Source of the DNA: Microscilla marina ATCC 23134 | GTDB lineage: Bacteria; Bacteroidota; Bacteroidia; Cytophagales; Microscillaceae | Direction: 5' to 3' | NCBI RefSeq assembly: GCF_000169175.1 | Contig: NZ_AAWS01000002.1 | Span: 124,001-188,000, forward strand | DNA: 64,000 bases | Shown: one piece after another, positions 44,259 to 53,551 of the stretch | Layout: each line of letters starts with the position of its first letter | Numbering within the stretch: the first letter of the stretch is position 1 | Made by a program: the position numbers and the translations under genes | Notes under the pieces: model-generated | Told to the model about the DNA's origin: nothing | What the model saw: only the letters and a program-made list of their open reading frames with translations | Database searches by the model: none

Positions 44259-45380
44259 ATGGAAACTATAGGAGTAATTGCCAGAAGGCTGGAAGATAAA
44301 CCACCTTTTGGCAAACAAACATATTTTTTTGAAGACATGCCGCTCGGCGACCGGAGCTTACCTCCGGTTTTTTTCTTTAGCCCTCTAGACTGGAGCCCAC
44401 ACCAGGCAACCATACCGGGGTATACCTATGCTCCCGCCCAGGGCAAGTGGCAACCCTGCGTACACCCTTTGCCACGTTATATCTACGATCGGTTTTGGGC
44501 AAGAACCCCGCAAGACTTAGCCCGGGTAAGGGCGCTCAAGGCACAGGTAATGGCGGCTGGAGGCAACATTCAAAACCCCCAGGCATTGTCTGATTTTGCC
44601 CGTGACAAATACCAGGTATTTGAGTTTTTGAAACAACAGCAATTGCCTACCATTGATACCTTGCAGCTTGCGCCTAACCAAGAAGAAGCGTTGGCCGCTT
44701 TTTTGGACAAATACCCCATGAAGAAGGTGTTTTATATAAAGGCAAATACAGGGGGGCAAGGCAGAGACATTTACATTTTGCACCGGGCGGCGCCAGGTTT
44801 TTCTATAGAGTGGGGCAACAAGGGACACGTTTTTACCCAAGTGTCTGAGTTGCACGCCTTTTTGGTGCAACACCTTGCCCACCAAACGTTTATAGTGCAG
44901 CCCCGCGCGCATACGGCACGGGTCAACGGGGGAAGCTTTGATGTACGGGTGCTGATTCAAAATTATGGCAATGCCCAGTATCACCTGGGTGGCATGGGCG
45001 TAAGGGTAGGGGCCAGGGGAGGGTTTATGTCTAACCTGAGCCTGGGCGCCACTGCCATGTCTTTTGATGACCTGGTGCGCTACTTCCAGCGTGTGTATGC
45101 GCAGGATTTGGCGCACTTGCGTGAAAAAATGACCGAATTGTGTTTGCACGCCGCCCACTTGTTGCACCAGCAATACGGCGATTTTGTCGAGTTGGGTTTT
45201 GACCTTTTGCTTACCCAAGACCAGCAAATACAACTATTGGAAATCAATGCCCGCCCTGCCCGCTGGCTATTTACCATGATCGCCAATGCCTCTGACCACC
45301 ACCCCGCCCAACAAGCCGAGTTTAGACGCATCAGGCGGGCGTCTACGGGTAAGTTCATGCATTTTTTCAAACAACAATAA
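44259..45380 (+). CDS. YheC/YheD-like ATP-grasp protein
   Basis: This 373-aa protein has an N-terminal region (about 1-120) unlike other families. An ATP-grasp domain follows, with KVFYIKANTGGQGRDIYILH (nucleotide-binding Lys and Gly loop), FIVQPRAHTARVNGGSFDVRVLIQ, and the metal-binding end LGFDLLLTQDQQIQLLEINARPA. This pattern fits the YheC/YheD (spore-coat-associated in Bacillus) group, here in a non-spore former. It likely ligates an amino acid or similar substrate; the product is unknown. The AAA+ gene downstream is convergent. Confidence 0.82.
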   Translation: METIGVIARRLEDKPPFGKQTYFFEDMPLGDRSLPPVFFFSPLDWSPHQATIPGYTYAPAQGKWQPCVHPLPRYIYDRFWARTPQDLARVRALKAQVMAAGGNIQNPQALSDFARDKYQVFEFLKQQQLPTIDTLQLAPNQEEALAAFLDKYPMKKVFYIKANTGGQGRDIYILHRAAPGFSIEWGNKGHVFTQVSELHAFLVQHLAHQTFIVQPRAHTARVNGGSFDVRVLIQNYGNAQYHLGGMGVRVGARGGFMSNLSLGATAMSFDDLVRYFQRVYAQDLAHLREKMTELCLHAAHLLHQQYGDFVELGFDLLLTQDQQIQLLEINARPARWLFTMIANASDHHPAQQAEFRRIRRASTGKFMHFFKQQ

Positions 45381-45586
45381 GCGGGTTGGTGGAGAGAATT
45401 GCCACTGGCTAATTTGCAAATATGCGAAAGTGTTGCCTGGAAAATGCGCACCACCGCAAGAACCAAAAGCAGGCAGTAGAACAGAGGGTGGGTGTGTTTT
45501 TTGTCCAAAAAAGCTTTGCTTACCCCCCCAAAAAAATGTGCGTCCGCCACCGCAAGAGCCAAAAGCTAATAGCTAACGGCTAAAAC
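45381..45586. other. Convergent gap with short direct repeat
   Basis: CACCACCGCAAGAACCAAAA near 45450 recurs as CGCCACCGCAAGAGCCAAAA near 45546. No clear terminator with a T run is seen. Confidence 0.4.
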
Positions 45587-48322
45587 CTACTGCAGCCCAT
45601 ACTTTTCAATCGCCTTCAGAATATGTTCAGAGTAGGCAATGAGCGGGGGTTGGTCTTTGCCAATAAACTCAGTGGCTTGCTTGAGAATATCTTCCATTGA
45701 TCCTACCGAAACATTGGGGTAGAACTTGGCAAGATTGCTCGACAAGTCGCGGCGGGAGTAAGCGTACCCCTCCGGAACCGCATTTGCCCAATAACGCGGG
45801 GCAGTCTTCCAGCCGGGCACCACATCGCGGCGTTTAGCCTCTTTTGCTTTCTCTTTTTGGCGTTGTTCTTTCAAGTCCTGGCGCAGAAAATGATCCCGGT
45901 CCAGCTTTTCGCCCTTTGCCTTGCCTAGCTCAGCCGCCACCACATCCATGGCCCCCTGTAGGTGGCTTGCCCTGATCTCTATATCGCCGTTTGCCTTGGT
46001 TTCATGCGACTCATCCGCTTTCGCTAATTCGGCCGCCTTTTCTACAATTTGTATAATGTACCACTTGCTCAAGGTATAAATCTGCGCCATGTTTTTCACC
46101 ATATCTTTGCGGGCAAAGGCAAAACCCTGGGGCAAAGGCGTTGCCCAAAATTTTTCGGCCTCGGAGGGCGATAATATTTTTTTGAGCTTTCTCTCTTCCT
46201 CTTCTTTTGCTGCAGCTTTTTTTGCCTTTTCTTCGGCAGCTTTGCGCAATTTTTCCTGGGCTGCCTGCTCTTCTTTAGTTAACTTCTTCTTGGGTAACTT
46301 CTTTTGGGGTGCCTCTTCTTTCTCGGCGGCTTCCTTCTCCTCCTTCTTTTTGCCCATGTCCTTGAGCTTGCTCAGGTCTACCAACTGCACCGTGCGGCTG
46401 CTTTTTTGCTCCTCTTCCTTGTTGCTTTTTGCTTTCTCTTCTTCCAGCAATTGATAAATCTTTGCCTGAATCTCGTTCCAGTTCAGGTTTTTTACCGCGC
46501 ATAAATCGCGCAACACTACCTCTATGCCTTCCTTAAAGGGAATGTCGTGGTAAGGACCTCCTTCCCAGCGGCGCTTGACCTTCTTTACCAACGCCTTGAT
46601 GTCTTCTTCGGTGAGCACCACCGCCTGGCTCAAAATACGGGGCATATACAGCGGGTTATACTGCCACTTGGGAGGCAGGGCGCGTTCCCAGAGCAACTGC
46701 TGCAAGTACTCCTCTTCGTCTACCTGTGCCTCGTTCATCAGGTCGCGGGGGCGCACATACACCTCATCAAACTTGATCAACTCGCTCTTGATGGCGGGCT
46801 CCATGTGCAAGTCGTAATCGAGCACCTTTACCTTGGTGCCATACACCGCCAGCGCCACCTGTTTCATTATATTGTTGATTTGCGCCCCGGTCAGCCTAAA
46901 CTTTTCGCCCAGAATGCGGGCAAAATTATCGGTGGGGTACTCCAGGTTGGCGGGGCGGTAGTTTTTCCACAGTTGGGTACGCTCGTCGGCTTCGGGGGGC
47001 GGCACCAATATGGTAGCCCCAATCCGGCGTTGAATCGCCGAGTCGAGGTTTTGCTGAAAGTTAGACGCCAGGATAATGAGCCCCGGAAAACTCTCAATTT
47101 TTTGCAACAAGTTGCTCACGTCAAAGTTGGCGTAACGGTCTTTGCTGTCGTTTACCTCAGAGCGTTTGCCAATGAGGGCATCGGCTTCATCGATAAACAA
47201 AATACTGGGCTCGCCCTTGAGGTGGTCAATGGCGCGGGTGAGCTCTTCAAACACCTTGTTGATGTTTTTAGAAGTTTCGCCAATGTATTTAGACACCACC
47301 TGCGCCAGCTCCAGCTGATAGGTAACCAAGCCCACCTCTTTGCCAATCACGGTGGCAATGAGGGTTTTACCCGTGCCCGGAGGGCCTTGCAACAAGCTAA
47401 TGTAGCCGCTCTTGAAATGACCGCTCGCTTCGGCATCGTTGAAAAAGTCTTTGCCATTGCGGGCGTAATTGAGCAAAGGAGTCAAGGCGTTTTTGGTTTC
47501 GTCGTTGAGCACCAAATCGTCAAAAGTAAGCGGGGTGTCGAGCTTGGTAATGGGCAAGTCTTTGTTTTCTTCGGGCAAGGGCATATTGCCGCCCAAAAAG
47601 TATTGCCAGATGTTGGGGTTGAGCGAGATGAGGAGGTTTTTCCATTCGTCGTTACTGTCCGATTGAGAATAACGACTGTTGGGAGAAGTAAGCTCTATTC
47701 CCAGTTTGTGCAACAGGTCGGCCCTGGAACGAAAATATAATTGGTATTTGGCTTGGTTGCTTAAGTCGGCACCCGCCAACAAGTACAATACGGTTTGGAT
47801 AGAGGGTAAAAAACGCCTGCCTTTTTCTTCTACTTTTCCGCCTACCATGGACGAGATCACCCTGGGCTTGGTGAGTTCCTGGAGGGCAAAAAATAAGGAG
47901 TCGTTGAGGCTCAGTGCCATCGTGGTGGCAAGCAATAAACGAATGTTGTACGCTTCGCTTGCTTGGTGTTTATGTAACCATTGCCCATATTGGCTGTCAG
48001 TTTCTATAGGTGGAAAATCAATAGGAACGTCATTAAAGTCGGGTAAGCCTAGAAAATCTTCAAAGTCGAGCTCTCCGGCAGGGTCTTGATAACGGTACCA
48101 AATAATTTTTAGCCACCAGTTGAGCTCGCTGTGCACACCGTCCAGGTCTTTGTTTTTGGGCACCGATCGGCGCAAAGCCACTACTCGGTTGAGTTCTTTT
48201 ACTCGGTCGAGTGGTAGCATGTCCTTAGACGCGTCTAAAGAAGCCTGGCTTTTTTGTAACTTAAACTCAGTGTCGTGGCTCTTTTCGGGCTTATTATCTT
48301 CTGGAATGTGTTCTAACTCCAT
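45587..48322 (-). CDS. AAA+ ATPase resembling contractile-injection-system (Afp15/Pvc15-like) ATPases
   Basis: This 911-aa protein has an N-terminal helical region (about 1-270) with YNIRLLLATTMALSLNDSLF and FLPSIQTVLYLLAGADLSN. A AAA+ domain follows, with Walker A GPPGTGKT (about 312-319), Walker B ILFIDEADA (about 373) and RRIGATILVPPP near the sensor/arginine-finger region. A Lys/Glu/Ala-rich coiled segment (about 650-720) leads to two copies of a short motif: FWATPLPQGFAFARKDMVKN and YWANAVPEGYAYSRRDLSSN. I placed the start at 48322 (MELEHIPEDN); the frame extends to 48511 without family features. The match to injection-system ATPases is by pattern memory. It is divergent from an 848-aa protein gene. 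Confidence 0.75.
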   Translation of the reverse strand: MELEHIPEDNKPEKSHDTEFKLQKSQASLDASKDMLPLDRVKELNRVVALRRSVPKNKDLDGVHSELNWWLKIIWYRYQDPAGELDFEDFLGLPDFNDVPIDFPPIETDSQYGQWLHKHQASEAYNIRLLLATTMALSLNDSLFFALQELTKPRVISSMVGGKVEEKGRRFLPSIQTVLYLLAGADLSNQAKYQLYFRSRADLLHKLGIELTSPNSRYSQSDSNDEWKNLLISLNPNIWQYFLGGNMPLPEENKDLPITKLDTPLTFDDLVLNDETKNALTPLLNYARNGKDFFNDAEASGHFKSGYISLLQGPPGTGKTLIATVIGKEVGLVTYQLELAQVVSKYIGETSKNINKVFEELTRAIDHLKGEPSILFIDEADALIGKRSEVNDSKDRYANFDVSNLLQKIESFPGLIILASNFQQNLDSAIQRRIGATILVPPPEADERTQLWKNYRPANLEYPTDNFARILGEKFRLTGAQINNIMKQVALAVYGTKVKVLDYDLHMEPAIKSELIKFDEVYVRPRDLMNEAQVDEEEYLQQLLWERALPPKWQYNPLYMPRILSQAVVLTEEDIKALVKKVKRRWEGGPYHDIPFKEGIEVVLRDLCAVKNLNWNEIQAKIYQLLEEEKAKSNKEEEQKSSRTVQLVDLSKLKDMGKKKEEKEAAEKEEAPQKKLPKKKLTKEEQAAQEKLRKAAEEKAKKAAAKEEEERKLKKILSPSEAEKFWATPLPQGFAFARKDMVKNMAQIYTLSKWYIIQIVEKAAELAKADESHETKANGDIEIRASHLQGAMDVVAAELGKAKGEKLDRDHFLRQDLKEQRQKEKAKEAKRRDVVPGWKTAPRYWANAVPEGYAYSRRDLSSNLAKFYPNVSVGSMEDILKQATEFIGKDQPPLIAYSEHILKAIEKYGLQ

Positions 48323-48500
48323 GGTGGTTTTATTGTGGTGATAACGTTTTCCAATGAGCTGTAAAACTACTAAAAAAGTTTGTAGGTGTTGGTTTTTATG
48401 GTAGATGTTTTGCTGCTTTTGGCTTTCTTTGTATTTTGCAATGCCTGCAGTCAATATAACATAAAATAAGGAATCAACGCATTTACAACAAGCAAAGTTT

Positions 48501-51047
48501 ATGATGGACAAGCATCAGCAAAAGTTAGACCCACCTGGTTTTTGGGAGGAGGAGTTTTTTGGAGAGCAGGGAGATTTGTATGACCAAGACGAGGTGCTGG
48601 AAAAGCACGACTGGGTGAAGGAAAGTATAGAAAAAACAGCGGCTATCAAGAAACAAATACTCACCAAAGAGTATGAAACCCATAGCTACAAAGGGTACGC
48701 CGTAGATGGGTCGTTCTATAACTTTTGGCGCAGGCACCACGAGGCAGAGCAAATAAAAATGAGTTATCTGGAGTTTAAAAAGTTTAACGATCATTTAGAC
48801 TGGAACAAGGGAGCTCAAGAAGGAGACGAAATTCATTTGCCGCTGGGAGCGCAATACATAAGCATGGACGACCTCATGAAGCTCGACGCCACCAAAAACG
48901 ACTATGCGGTGTACCTCGACAAGGCAAAAAACCTGATTTTGAGCAACCCCCATATAGGCTATATCTCGCCACAACGCCTTGATAGTATAGATATGCGCCC
49001 CGATGAAAAGATTTGGGCTAACAAAAGCGATGAAGTTAACCCTCCAAACCTCAAATATTTGCGTTATGTGGTACTCCTGAATGATGACTTTGCCTTTATT
49101 AGCCAAAAAACCGGCTTGCCCGAACAAGTACTGAAGGCTGGGCTGGAGGGACCATTGCAGCCCGGAGTGTCTATCAGAATAAACCCCAACCAAGGCAATA
49201 TGATTCTCAATTTTGAGAAATGGGCAGCGCAAGCCAAGCATTCCGGGGCGCTCTTGTCACAAATGTCTTTAACCCAAGGGCACTCAAACAATTTTATCCA
49301 CATCATTTGGATGGAGACCTATAGTTTTTTTGCCAGGGTATACAACAACGACAGCTTTGAGACGGTTACCCACCAGTTCATTACCAATGCCATCCAAGCA
49401 CATAATAAAGACAAATGGATACCCCCCAGCAACGGCAACAATCCGATAGGTGATAATATAGATGAAAAAGGCTTTGCCGATGTGGTAGTGGCGTGGTTAG
49501 ATGGAACCGGCTCTAAACACATGTATGTGTATACTTATTCTTCTCAACTCAACCGCGTAGAGTATAAATGTACTTATGAAGACTATGTGCAGGCGAAGTA
49601 TGACAGGGATGATGAGAAGAAGCGGAAGGAAGAGGAGGCAGTTAAAAAAGATAAAGAAGCTTTGGCGAAAAACTTCAAGAAAAATGGCACAACCACCAAT
49701 TTGCCTGGCTTTTATCAAGGGCTGGGAGAAACCATTAATAAAATGGTGCCTAATGATGGCAGCAAAGCTAAACTTGAAGTGGAGCTAACTATTCCGCTAG
49801 GCATAGTATGGGGCGGGTTTCATGGCATGTTTGAAATTGAAAACGATGGGGGCAACATCAAAGTCCATTGCCGCCTGGGGCTGATGGCAAAGCGAGAGCT
49901 TGGCGGCTTTATAGAAGTAGCGCTAAGGGCAGGAGGCTATATAGAGGCGCAAGGCAAAACCGGGCAACACGCCATGGAGTTGTTTTTATTTAACTTTTAC
50001 CATTGGTTGAGAATGAAGGCGAGTGGTTTAGTACATAGTAGTTTGCTTAATGAACTTATAGAAACAGCTGTATTGGGAGTAGCTTTTAGAAGCTCTCTTA
50101 GTCCATCAAAAAAAGCAGGAGCAGCCTTGCATCTGTTTTTGAATGGTGCGTTTAGTAGACTTGATGAACCCAAGAAGGCCGCTAAAGATTTTAAAGGGGC
50201 TGAGCGATGGGCAAACATTGTAAAAAGCCAAATAAAAAATGGAGAATACTATACCGAAAGTGGTTTTTACTTTAAGTTCACGGCAGCCCTTGATTTGGCG
50301 GCAAAGTGGCAAAAAGCCAGTAAGTTTGGGGCGGAAGTCGAAGTAGACTTGTTGTTTGGGAACCGGATAGACAAAGATTCGATAAAAAATGCAGAAGCCC
50401 AAAGAGAAGATGACAACAAACCTTTGGCACCCAGCCCCAGCGACTACTACCCACTGGGCGAAGATATGACCACGCAGGTTTATAAGATCAAAGGGGCACT
50501 TACGGTACCTGACCCAAGCGACCCCGCTAAAATTTTGGATGCTCGAGACAAAGGCTCGCTAGAGATAGCATTGAAAATAGTCAACGGAGAACAAGGTTTG
50601 AAAGAAGTAGAAGTAGAGATAGTGCCCAGCATAGACAGCAATTGGGCATTGGGCAAACTGAAAGGCATGGACTCGCTAAAAGCCTGGCACAAATGGATGG
50701 GGGCAGGTTTCTTGTCTACTGCTTTGGCTGGAGTAGGTTTACTTTCGCGAGACAAAAAGGCGCCAGTTATGGGCGATGCCATCAATGTAATGACTACTGC
50801 TTTGAGCCGTATTCCGATTGATAAAATCGCCCCCAGCATAGGCAGCTCTAAGCTGGGTATAAAAAATTATTTTCAGTTGTCTATCAAATATAAATACGTG
50901 CCCCCTCAAAAAGGTAAAAAGAAAGGGGAAAAATCTATAGAGTTTATCATGTACGATACCCAAAAATTTTATTTAGATTTGAAAGCAATAAAAATAGAGT
51001 TTGAGAAGTCAAACCCATTGTCGCCTAAACTCCCAATAAAATTTTAA
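48501..51047 (+). CDS. Large cytoplasmic protein of unknown function, divergent from the AAA+ ATPase
   Basis: This 848-aa protein has no signal peptide. Residues about 64-115 and 187-230 resemble weak LysM-like modules (each ends GDEIHLP or GVSIRIN). A Lys/Glu-rich helix at about 370-400 (KKRKEEEAVKKDKEALAKNF) precedes a region of glycine-rich alternating strands (about 425-480, PLGIVWGGFHGMFEIEND). The remainder has no recognised domain. It shares a 178-bp divergent region with the AAA+ gene and ends 14 bp before the LRR array. A link with contractile-injection machinery or its cargo is a guess from position. Confidence 0.7.
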   Translation: MMDKHQQKLDPPGFWEEEFFGEQGDLYDQDEVLEKHDWVKESIEKTAAIKKQILTKEYETHSYKGYAVDGSFYNFWRRHHEAEQIKMSYLEFKKFNDHLDWNKGAQEGDEIHLPLGAQYISMDDLMKLDATKNDYAVYLDKAKNLILSNPHIGYISPQRLDSIDMRPDEKIWANKSDEVNPPNLKYLRYVVLLNDDFAFISQKTGLPEQVLKAGLEGPLQPGVSIRINPNQGNMILNFEKWAAQAKHSGALLSQMSLTQGHSNNFIHIIWMETYSFFARVYNNDSFETVTHQFITNAIQAHNKDKWIPPSNGNNPIGDNIDEKGFADVVVAWLDGTGSKHMYVYTYSSQLNRVEYKCTYEDYVQAKYDRDDEKKRKEEEAVKKDKEALAKNFKKNGTTTNLPGFYQGLGETINKMVPNDGSKAKLEVELTIPLGIVWGGFHGMFEIENDGGNIKVHCRLGLMAKRELGGFIEVALRAGGYIEAQGKTGQHAMELFLFNFYHWLRMKASGLVHSSLLNELIETAVLGVAFRSSLSPSKKAGAALHLFLNGAFSRLDEPKKAAKDFKGAERWANIVKSQIKNGEYYTESGFYFKFTAALDLAAKWQKASKFGAEVEVDLLFGNRIDKDSIKNAEAQREDDNKPLAPSPSDYYPLGEDMTTQVYKIKGALTVPDPSDPAKILDARDKGSLEIALKIVNGEQGLKEVEVEIVPSIDSNWALGKLKGMDSLKAWHKWMGAGFLSTALAGVGLLSRDKKAPVMGDAINVMTTALSRIPIDKIAPSIGSSKLGIKNYFQLSIKYKYVPPQKGKKKGEKSIEFIMYDTQKFYLDLKAIKIEFEKSNPLSPKLPIKF

Positions 51048-51061
51048 ATTAATTAAACTGT

Positions 51062-52228
51062 ATGTATAGAGTAAAATACGGCTGGCTGTTAGTATGTGTA
51101 TTATATACCTTGACCAGTTGCGCCCAAAACAAGCAAGAAACCGTGAAACTATTGAGTATGGAAGCGTTGGAAAAAATGAAGGGCACCGACCCTGAAGAAA
51201 CCATTGAAAAACCTGAAGAAGTAATAAAGTTGGATTTGACGGGGGGAGTAGGTACCAAACATATCAAGAATTTGTCACAGTTTAAAAACTTGCAGTATTT
51301 GTCGTTAGCAAGCAACAGTTTGAATCAGTTTTCGCCAGCCATTACTGAAATGAAGAACCTACAGTGGTTAGATATTTCGGGTAATATGCTCAATCAGTTG
51401 CCAGAAGATATAGGCAAGCTTATTACGTTACGTAGACTACACATAGGAGGAAACCCTATAAAAGAACTTCCTGCAACAATAGGTAAATTGACAAATTTGG
51501 AGTATTTGCACCTAGCTGATGTAAAGCTTACATCTTACCCTAAAGAATTGAGTCAACTAAAAAAGCTTCAGGAGGTAGTGTTGCAGAACAATAATTTAAA
51601 GTCTCTACCTGACTTCTTCGGTGAGCTAGAATCTCTACAAGCTATTTATTTAGATTATAACTCTGAGCTCAACATTGAACAAACTATAAAAGTATTGTCT
51701 AAATTAAATCATCTAGAGGAAATAGTCTTGGTCGGTAGCAATGTTAAAAGGTTACCAGAAGCAATGGGTAAGATAAAATCTTTGAAAAACTGTCTTTTGA
51801 TGCTAAGCTTATGGATATGTCTCAAGCTGCATCAGTTTTAAAACAATTACCAAATCTTACATCTTTATATATCTATAAATTAAAATTTGTCCCACAAGAA
51901 TAAAACAATTAACGGCACTTAAGAGTGTCACATTTTTATAGAAAGTACTACTAAAGATGAACGTGAAGACTTATTTACCAATTTGAGCAAGGTTTCATTA
52001 GAAGAGTTACAAATTCGTGGTGATAACTTTACGACATTGCCAAAGCAGGTTGGCTTATTTAACAATCTTATGAGATTCAATTTGCAAGGAAACGATTTAA
52101 CAAAACTTCCAGAAGAAATAAAAAAACTGAGGAATTTGAAATTACTTAATTTAAAATTTAACAACTTCTCCGACGAAGAAAAAGCCCGCATCAAAAAACT
52201 ATTACCCAATACTGAGATTAAGTTTTAA
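51062..52228 (+). pseudogene. LRR lipoprotein gene, first of the array, frameshifted
   Basis: The lipobox signal ends TLTSC, followed by the shared start AQNKQETVKLLSMEALEKM. LRRs continue to about 51797, where the frame slips; the next frame reads LSFDAKLMDMSQAASVLKQL, matching paralogs. A stop and a further shift follow near 51903-51960. The C-terminal LRRs and the family tail ARIKKLLPNTEIKF reappear at 51983-52228. At least two frameshifts separate it from the intact paralogs, so it is probably inactive. Confidence 0.88.
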
Positions 52229-52251
52229 ACAAAAAGTTTTAGTATATTGGC

Positions 52252-52284
52252 AAGCCTTGTTCCTGTGTGGGGCAGGGCTTTTTT
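52252..52284 (+). terminator. Intrinsic terminator, LRR array unit 1
   Basis: AAGCCTTG (52252-52259) pairs with CAGGGCTT (52273-52280), then T6. The same terminator follows the next two genes almost unchanged. Confidence 0.82.
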
Positions 52285-52306
52285 GTTGGACAAAAACCTG
52301 AATACT

Positions 52307-53473
52307 ATGAAAAAATATATTGGGCTATGCAGTTTCCTGTTTTTGCTGACAATGACCAGCTGCGCCCAAAACAAGCAAAACGCCGTGAAACTATTGAGTA
52401 TGGAAGCATTAGAAAAAATGGAGGCAGTAGCTCTTGAAAAAGCGTTGGAAAAGCCAGAGGAGGTGATAAAGCTAGATTTAACAGGAAATGGTAAGAAGCA
52501 TATTCAGACTTTGGGGCAGTTTAAGAACCTACAATATTTATCTCTTGAAGGATCTGAGTTGGGCGAAATACCAAAGGTAGTATTTGACTTGCCCCATTTA
52601 CAGTGGTTAAATATAGTAGATAATAAGTTAGATAAATTGCCCAAAGGCATAGGTAAATTAGCTCAAATACGTAGGTTAGATGTAGGAAGCAACCCTTTTA
52701 CTGAGTTACCAGCCGAAATCGGTAAATTAACTACACTTGAGGAGTTAGGTTTGGCAAGTACCCAAATTAAAACTTACCCACAGGAGTTTGCTAATTTAAA
52801 AAAATTACATTCAATCAATTTCCTAATGGCTAATGTGAAAGAGTTACCTGAGGTATTGGGTAAGCTATCTTCACTTAAAAACATCTATTTGCACTTTAAC
52901 CCTGAAATTGATTCTAAACAAGTGTTTGGTGTATTGACCAAACTGCCAAATCTGGAGGTGTTAATTTATGACAACTGTAATGTAACTACTTTGCCACAAG
53001 AAGTAACTCAGCTGAAAAGCCTAAAAAAGTTTGAGTTTGGTGATAAGGATATAAATACAAGTCAGGTATTAAAGTTATTAGGAGAGTTACCGAAACTTGA
53101 GTACTCAACCATGAGCGTATTAAAAACTTTACCGAAAGACGTTAGACAATTAAAAAAACTAAAAACCTTACAGTTAATGTTAACAAAAAATACTCAAGAA
53201 GAACAAGACCAAGTATTTATAAGCTTACAAGGAATGTCCTCACTAAAGTATTTACATGTGTATGGTGATGATTTTAAACCTTTGACCAAAGAAATAGGTA
53301 AACTTGCCCAATTGACAACCTTAAAGCTCATTGGTAATAGTTTGAAAACGCTTCCCGAAGAAATTAAAAATCTTACAAAATTACAGTTGTTAGACCTTAC
53401 ACGAAACGATTTCTCCGACCAAGAAAAAGCCCGCATCAAAAAATTATTACCGAATACCGAGATTAAGTTTTAA
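52307..53473 (+). CDS. LRR lipoprotein, array copy 2
   Basis: This 388-aa protein has a lipoprotein signal ending LLTMTSC, followed by AQNKQNAVKLLSMEALEKM. About fourteen leucine-rich repeats of roughly 22-23 residues follow (LPKGIGKLAQIRRLDVGSN type), and it ends ARIKKLLPNTEIKF. The start is placed at 52307; an upstream TTG frame runs through the terminator and is not credible. It probably sits in the outer or inner membrane as a binding surface. First 100 and last 70 bp are nearly identical to the other copies; the middle is diverged. Confidence 0.9.
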   Translation: MKKYIGLCSFLFLLTMTSCAQNKQNAVKLLSMEALEKMEAVALEKALEKPEEVIKLDLTGNGKKHIQTLGQFKNLQYLSLEGSELGEIPKVVFDLPHLQWLNIVDNKLDKLPKGIGKLAQIRRLDVGSNPFTELPAEIGKLTTLEELGLASTQIKTYPQEFANLKKLHSINFLMANVKELPEVLGKLSSLKNIYLHFNPEIDSKQVFGVLTKLPNLEVLIYDNCNVTTLPQEVTQLKSLKKFEFGDKDINTSQVLKLLGELPKLEYSTMSVLKTLPKDVRQLKKLKTLQLMLTKNTQEEQDQVFISLQGMSSLKYLHVYGDDFKPLTKEIGKLAQLTTLKLIGNSLKTLPEEIKNLTKLQLLDLTRNDFSDQEKARIKKLLPNTEIKF

Positions 53474-53496
53474 ACAAAAAGTTTTGGTATATTGGC

Positions 53497-53530
53497 AAGC
53501 CTTGTTCCTGTGTGGGGCAGGGCTTTTTTT
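53497..53530 (+). terminator. Intrinsic terminator, LRR array unit 2
   Basis: AAGCCTTG pairs with CAGGGCTT (53518-53525), followed by a T run. It is identical in stem to the ones at 52252 and 54742, so it is duplicated with the gene. Confidence 0.85.
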
Positions 53531-53551
53531 ATGGACGAAAACCTGAATGAT

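Noticed and set aside
44517-45233. 238-codon minus-strand open frame
   Set aside because: It is antisense to the ATP-grasp gene and contains no family motif.
46547-47740. 397-codon open frame on the + strand
   Set aside because: It lies antisense to the Walker A/B coding region of the AAA+ ATPase; composition is that of a shadow frame and no domain is recognisable.
48323-48511. 63-residue N-terminal extension of the AAA+ ATPase
   Set aside because: It overlaps the divergent gene's start, has no family features, and a good ATG (48322) begins the acidic N-terminus.
52247-52306. TTG-initiated N-terminal extensions of the three LRR lipoproteins (also 53492 and 54737)
   Set aside because: The extension is translated terminator hairpin; the lipobox signal peptide starts at the later ATG.
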